Origin: Cenococcum geophilum 1.58
Lineage: Eukaryota; Ascomycota; Dothideomycetes; Gloniales; Gloniaceae
Direction of reading: 5' to 3'
Assembly (NCBI GenBank): GCA_001692895.1
Contig: KV748178.1
Coordinates: 3,458,536-3,522,535, forward strand
Length of the DNA stretch: 64,000 bases
Shown: positions 57,882 to 64,000 of the stretch, piece by piece
How positions within the stretch are numbered: the first letter of the stretch is position 1
Layout of the letters: each line of letters starts with the position of its first letter
The notes under the pieces: generated by a model
Seen by the model: only the letters and a program-made list of their open reading frames with translations
Database searches by the model: none
Told to the model about the DNA's origin: nothing
Position numbers and translations under genes: made by a program

Positions 57882-60800
57882 CTATCTCCCTTCTCTTTAT
57901 CTTCGTCCTTAAAGATTTAAAATATCTCTAAGTTGTTTACTAAAGGTATAATGTCCATCTAATTAATTTAGTTAATATTATTACTTATTATACCTAAAGC
58001 AATTTCTTCTTTACACGCCCAACGTCGTGCCCGTACTATTACTGCGATATTATCTCTTAGTGAGATTATGCTATCTCCGTGTTCTTGTTATGCGAAAGAA
58101 GGGTTAGTTTATATTGCGCTAATAAGTCCTTCTTTATAACAGCCATCCTCTTACTTAGAGTGCATTAAAGCGAATATTTATTTATCCTATAACGTTCGCT
58201 CTTCTTCTAATACTAAATATACGCGACCTATTACTCTTAATAGTTATCTAGTTCCCTAATTAATTTGTCTTAGGGTTTTATATTTAATCTACTGCTATAT
58301 AGCTAGATAGTAAACTGTCTTAAGCCCTTACTAAGTTGGAACGTTCTCGTAATGCGGAATAGAAGGCTCTGGATACTTATATCACGGCATTTACTTAATT
58401 ACTTCGCCTTAAGAAGGTTCGTGAAAAGGTTTGCTTTAAGAAGTAGAAGCTTATAGAATAAGGTCTTTAAGAACTAAGTAATAAGAGAACTAGCTCTCCT
58501 CCTATAGTAAAGGGAATAACTTTAAGTAGTTCAGCAGTCGCTCTTCCTAGGTCCCCCTTAGGTGACTCGTTCTTTAATACTCCTTTCCTATTAATATTGC
58601 CTGACCTATTTTCTTCTAATACTCCTATACCTTTCCTATAGCATTCTTTAAATTTTCTAGTGGCTTTTAGGTAGTCTTAGTGTAGCCTATTCACTTAACC
58701 TTATACCATGTTTTATTATTAATGTCCTTGTAACTGATAATCCTTAAAACTTACTATTTATCTTCTTCCTATCCTCTATATATGTCCGCCTTATAGACTA
58801 GTAGCTTAATATTTCCATATACTGGCTCTAGCATCGCGATATGCTATATAGGGTAGATCTTTATTTTAGCTAGTAGGTTTAACTTAAACGTAACCAGTGA
58901 AATCCTCTATATAATTTTAAAAGGTCTTAGTCTAACATAGTCCAACTTCTTACTTAGTTATTAACTTTTAAAATTTTTGTATAGTAGCCATACTTTATCT
59001 CCCTCCTTAAGATCTGGTCCCTTAGATCTCTTAGCATTATAGTACTTCTTTATCCTTTACTGTACTACCTTAGCCGTTTCCATAAGGTTTATATAAAGAT
59101 TTATTAAAGTCTCTATTCTTTATTTAGCTCTACTACTTATTTTCTTTACTTAATATAATAATAACAATGTTCTTAGTTTATACCCGTAATTCGCCTTAAA
59201 TAGTAATATACCTATTCCTTTTTATAGTGTTGCATTATATATAAACTATATAACTAGTAACAGCGATACCCAATTATTCTATATATAATTGATATAATGC
59301 CTTAAATACTGCTCTAGTGTCTGGTTTAATCTTTCCGTTTAGCTATCTGTCTATAGATAATATATAATAGAAGTTACTACTTAAACTCCTTACTCCGCTA
59401 AGAATACCTCCTAGAATACTGCTATAAATCTTAGATCTCTATCTAATATAATTTTGCTTAGTGCTCTATGTTTTATAAATACTTTTTTAATATAGATTCT
59501 AGCGATATCCTCCGCTGAGATTTCTTCCGTATATACTATAAAGTATCCCCACTTTATAAGCTTATCTACTATTACTAAGATTACGTTATAATCTTATTCG
59601 GTAATAGGATCTCTTAACTTTAGTAACTTAATAATAAAGTCCCATAATATAACCTCCTATAGTCTCTCTAGTATTTTAATAGGTTATAGCCCTCTATACG
59701 GCTTATACCTTATTAGTTTATTCCTTTAGCAATCTAGATACTCCTTAGTGACCTTCCTAGCTATTCTTTAGATTCTATTAATAATATACTCCTCCTAGAG
59801 TCTTAACACTAAGCCTATAGCTCTATTATATCCTTAAGTTAGTCCCTTATAGAAGTCCTCTATAAACTACTTTGCTATACTTCTTAGGATATACTTTACT
59901 TTTTAATTTTTATATATATCCGACTATAGATCTTCTAGCTATGCTTCTAGAATTCTTTATGCCTAAAAGCTTTCTAGTGTCTTGTAGACTTTCTCTAACT
60001 TATCCTCCTAAGTTGCTATAATTTTTGGATAATTATACCTAATTAGTCCATCTATATCTTTTCGCAGTAAAGCCCCTAATGGCTTATTGTTATTCTATAG
60101 TTCAGTTTTTTAACTTAACGCATTAGCTCGCGTGTTATCTATACCCTTAGTATACTAAATCTTAAAATGGTATTCTATAAGCATTTCTGCCCATCTAACC
60201 TATCTTTAGTTAAGTTCCTTTGTTGTTAGGAATCCTGTTAGGTTCTTATAATCCATTTTAACTATAAATAGTTTTTCTATACCTTGTAAGAATACTCTCT
60301 ATTCCTTTAATGCTGTAACTATACCTAATAACTCCTTATTATAGATGTTATAGTTTAACTCTAGTAGTGTTATCTTTCGACTGTAATATACTACTAAATG
60401 CTATCTATCTAGATACCTTTATATAAAACATACTCCTAGTATAAAGTCTAATACATCTATTTCTATAACCGTCTCTAGTCCTAGTTAATAGATCTTAAGA
60501 ACTAGCTCCTAGGTGAATAACTCTTTAATTTTCTTAAAGAGTCCCTACTATTCCTCTCCCTATACCTATAGTTCTTCTTTCTTTATTAATCGCGTAAGTG
60601 GTTTAATATCCTTTAACTACTGTGCTATAAACCTTCTACAGTAATTGCAAAACCCTAGGAACGATCTTAACTGCGTAATATTCTTTAGTTCTTGCTAATT
60701 CACTATAGCCTTAATTTTCTTTAAATCTATGCTGAGTTAGCCTAGTTTAATGATAAATCTAATAAAATCGGTCTTCCTTATAAAGAACTCGCATTTCTTA

Positions 60801-63800
60801 ATTGCTACTAGCATCTATTCTTCCTATAGTCTCTTTAAGACCTATTTAACGTGTTCTCTATACTCTTCCTTATTTATTAAGTAGATAATAATATCGTTAA
60901 GGTATACTATAATAAATTTATTTAAGTATTCTCTTAATATATTGTTAATATGCTTCTAGAACGTTGCTAGTATATTTATAAGCCCGAATTATATAACTAA
61001 TGGTTTATATAGTCCTTCCTTTAACCTAAAGGCTGCCTTCTATTTGTTGCCTTCCTTAATTCTAATCTAATAGTACGCCTATCTTAGATCTATCTTTATG
61101 AAGATTTGCGCGTTACCTATCCTATCTTAAATTTTACTAATTAAGGGTAAAGGATACCTATCCTTTCTAGTAATGCTATTTAACTGCCTATAGTTAATAT
61201 ACAGCCTTAGTTTGCCATTCTTCTTTAGTATAAACAGTACTAGATAACCCGCTAATGACTGCGATAGTCTAATATATCCCTTTTATAAGTTTTCTTAGAT
61301 AAACTCTTTTAATGCTCTACCTTCCTCTTTAGTAAACTTATAGATTAGAAAGAACCTTAGACTTATTCCTGGTTCCAATTCTATTTTATAGTCCTATACT
61401 ATATACTCTAACAGCTTTTCACTCTTAGGTAACTATAGTTTTTTACCATACTTGTAGTATCTCTTTAATATATAGCTTAGTCCCTTTTCCATTTCTTTAT
61501 AGGTTGCTCCTACTTAGTACCATACTAACTTAGCTTGTTATCGCATCTTGCGGCGTTAAGTATTTCTAATATCGACCTAACCTGTAATCCAATCGATCTT
61601 TAGATTGTATTCCTGTAACTAAGGCATTCCTAATACTACCTTATTATTCCCCAATGGTAATATATTAAAAGACATCTTAATCTATCTCCCTTTAATAGTT
61701 AGCTAAATAGGTCCTGTTTTAAGATTAATGATGCCTCCTCCGTAGGCTATCGGATCTCCTAAAATTATTACTAATAGGTAAGGACGTTCCTTCTGTCTGT
61801 GTGGTAATCCTATTCTTTTAACTGCTATTAGCGAGATATAGTTCCTTATTACTCCACTATCTATTAACGCCTTAAACTGTTAATCTTACTATTTAACTCG
61901 TAAATTTAGGTGTCGTCTTTGAATTTCTTTAAGGGTTTAAGGCTCTACTACTAGTTCCCTCTGGTCCTATAAGCCTCTACTTTTCCCAACTATTGGCTAC
62001 TAGATCCTGTTTATACTTAGTCCAACTTAGGCTAATACTTAGTTCGCTTTTTATCCTTAATGTGCTATAGATAGGTATTCTCTAAACATTCCCACTATTG
62101 TCGTCCGTCTAGGCATTCTTCCGTAAGGAATCTTCCTAGTTAAAGTGTTAAGTCCCCTTATTCTTAAACTTCTACTAGGTGCTAACTATGTATATATTTA
62201 GCATTTTAATATTTCGCCTTATCCATCATCTAATACATCCTTATTAGATACTTTTAATTTTTGTTTTTTGGTGCTTTATACATGTTATACACATTATCCA
62301 CGTATGCTATTTATAATAATATATAATGTGCTTAGTGTCTTGGGTCAACTCTCGGCTTATTCTTATCCTTAAGTTTAAACCTCTCTCGTGTTGATCTAAG
62401 CGTTATGACTTTGTTTGCAGGTACTAAGATACATCTTTCGCTTCTCTAGTCCTCTAATTACTCCTTTAGATCTTTTAATGTTATAATCAAGGCTCCCTTA
62501 ATATGAGTTATAGCCCTTTCTGTAATCGGGTGGTCTTAGATAACTTTTTCGTCTAACTATATGTAGAAATCCTCCCACTTGTTATTGTATTATTGCCTAT
62601 ACCACTTTTAATATAGCTGCTTAAGTATATACGGCTCGTCCGTAAGAAAATATCTCTTTATTACTATGTTATAATAGCCTTTAGTATGTCGTTCCTCGAA
62701 CCTAGTAGGAATCCCTAAATCCTCTTCTTATTCTAGTTCGGTAAGCTACTTAGCTCTTAGTATATCTACTCTGGGCCTATTAGTAATCCTTTATACTAGC
62801 GCTCTGTCCCTTATACGTCCCAATATACTAGATCTCTTATCTAGTTTCTATTCTTGCTATAAGGTAATTCTTGCTCTAAATTCCTCTATAGTTTCCTTTA
62901 TATCGCGTCTTATAAGTAAATCCTTAAAGTCTCTTTGCTTCTTAATCTTAGTATTAACTTTTTAATCTTTAGGCTAAACGCTATACTTCCCTAGTAAGTC
63001 CTCTAGGTTTATATATTTATCTCCTAGCCTAATTACTGTTTGCGCTATAGATTCTCTAATCTATAAAGAAGCTCCTTACCTCTTATTCGTCGGTGTTCTA
63101 ATTTATATTCCAAATTCTTAATCCCTTAGATTCTTTAATCCTAAGCTTGCTTCTGTCTTAAGCTTAGCTCTAGCCTTAGTCTAACTAGGCTTACTTAGTG
63201 TCCTTATCTTATCTTAAGAGTCCTAGATCTTACTTATCTCGTTTTAAGAATTTTATGCCATTAGGAACTCTTATCCTAAGCTTATTCATATGTCTTTAAA
63301 CTAAGCTACTGCCCTACTCCATCGGTTTTCGTCTGTTGTAGGTCTATAGGTATACCTTATCTTATCTTAAGAATCTTGGTCATCTTTTATCTTATCTTAA
63401 AAATCTTAAGCCTTTAGCCTTTTGCCTTTATTAAGTGGTAAGCTAGTACTAGCAGTTGTCTGCTTACTTAATCATCTCTAAATGTTACTCCTTCCATCTC
63501 GTGAAGCGATGGATGCCGTATCTAACGGTGTTATAATACCCGTTACTAAACCTTGCTCTATAGCGGTCTCAGTCTCTACTTCTGTTACGTTATTAAGGTT
63601 TAGATACCCCTAGTTGGTTCCTTTACTATCCTTGTCGCTATTAATTAATAAGTATTCTAACTTTATTATTATTGTTGCTAATTATTGTCTATATATTACT
63701 ATAATATCTTAATCTAGCTTATAGAGTCGATCTTATTTCTTATTTAACTCTTTAGTTCCTCTAAGTCCTTTTAACTTTAGCTTTTATGGCCAATAGCTTA

Positions 63801-64000
63801 TACCATACTTAGCGTCTTTATAAATTCGGTATACGTTATTATAATAGAACGCAAAACTTTTAATTAAATACTCTTTTGTTCCTTATAGTATACTATCGTC
63901 CCTCTATATATATATATTACATACTATTAGTCTAGTTCCCTTTATTATATAGTAACTCTAACTATCTTTATAATCCCTCGCAAAGTGACCCTATTTCCTA
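57457..64000 (-). mobile_element. Gypsy-2b: second chromovirus copy, runs off the window
   Basis: 3' LTR at 57457-57881, then an interior collinear with Gypsy-2 from the LTR through chromodomain (~58.7 kb), integrase (~59.3 kb), RT (~61 kb) and into gag at the edge. It lacks the Copia insertion (empty site near 58,990) and the retroposon (empty site near 60,915). Broken many times by RIP. Inserted in the piggyBac-like relic; its left flank is TTATA. Confidence 0.9.

Overview
This window looks like a piece of a filamentous ascomycete (Pezizomycotina) genome. Five ordinary fungal housekeeping-type genes have short introns (50-195 nt) with canonical GT...AG ends and CTAAC/CTAAT-like branch sites. 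They sit in a gene island at about 7.1-30.7 kb, between two AT-rich blocks that are depleted in CA/TG and full of TA dinucleotides. That base pattern, the relics of many transposon families and the C-to-T/G-to-A differences between copies are what repeat-induced point mutation (RIP) leaves. I cannot name the species.

Layout. 1-3428: LTR-retrotransposon fossils, minus strand, with one LTR. 3842-6923: Fot1/pogo-type DNA transposon with TIRs and a TA target duplication, carrying a ~1 kb SINE-like retroposon. 7076-7185: large imperfect hairpin. 7837-13883 (-): SEC7, the Arf-GEF. 14389-16134 (+): E2 subunit of mitochondrial pyruvate dehydrogenase, divergent from SEC7. 17274-18803 (-): orphan protein kinase. 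19209-24696 (-): full-length Tad-type LINE with an exact 11-bp target duplication. 25211-26542 (-): probable FTA1 (CENP-L-like kinetochore protein). 27036-29611 (+): HSP88/SSE1-type Hsp110 chaperone with a five-unit heat-shock element. 30760-31856: 3' fragment of a LINE.

31857-64000 is a nest of transposons. Gypsy-1 (31857-53220) contains a chromovirus, Gypsy-2 (34334-49317), which itself contains a Copia element (35888-41885) and a second copy of the SINE-like retroposon (43829-44845). Two young solo LTRs (51411-51609, 52669-53014) also sit in Gypsy-1. To the right are the 3' end of another chromovirus in the opposite orientation (53221-54438), an LTR-like repeat with a hairpin, a degenerate piggyBac-like transposon holding a third young solo LTR, and a second Gypsy-2 copy (57457 to the window edge). 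That second copy preserves the empty sites for both the Copia and the retroposon insertions.

The genes do not form a pathway or cluster: vesicle traffic, mitochondrial carbon entry, kinetochore and proteostasis genes are simply neighbours. The less ordinary material is the two-copy ~1 kb retroposon, the stopless in-frame intron of HSP88 that encodes an NLS-like stretch, the HSE, the hairpin at 7.1 kb, and the sharp contrast between heavily mutated long elements and nearly unmutated short solo LTRs.
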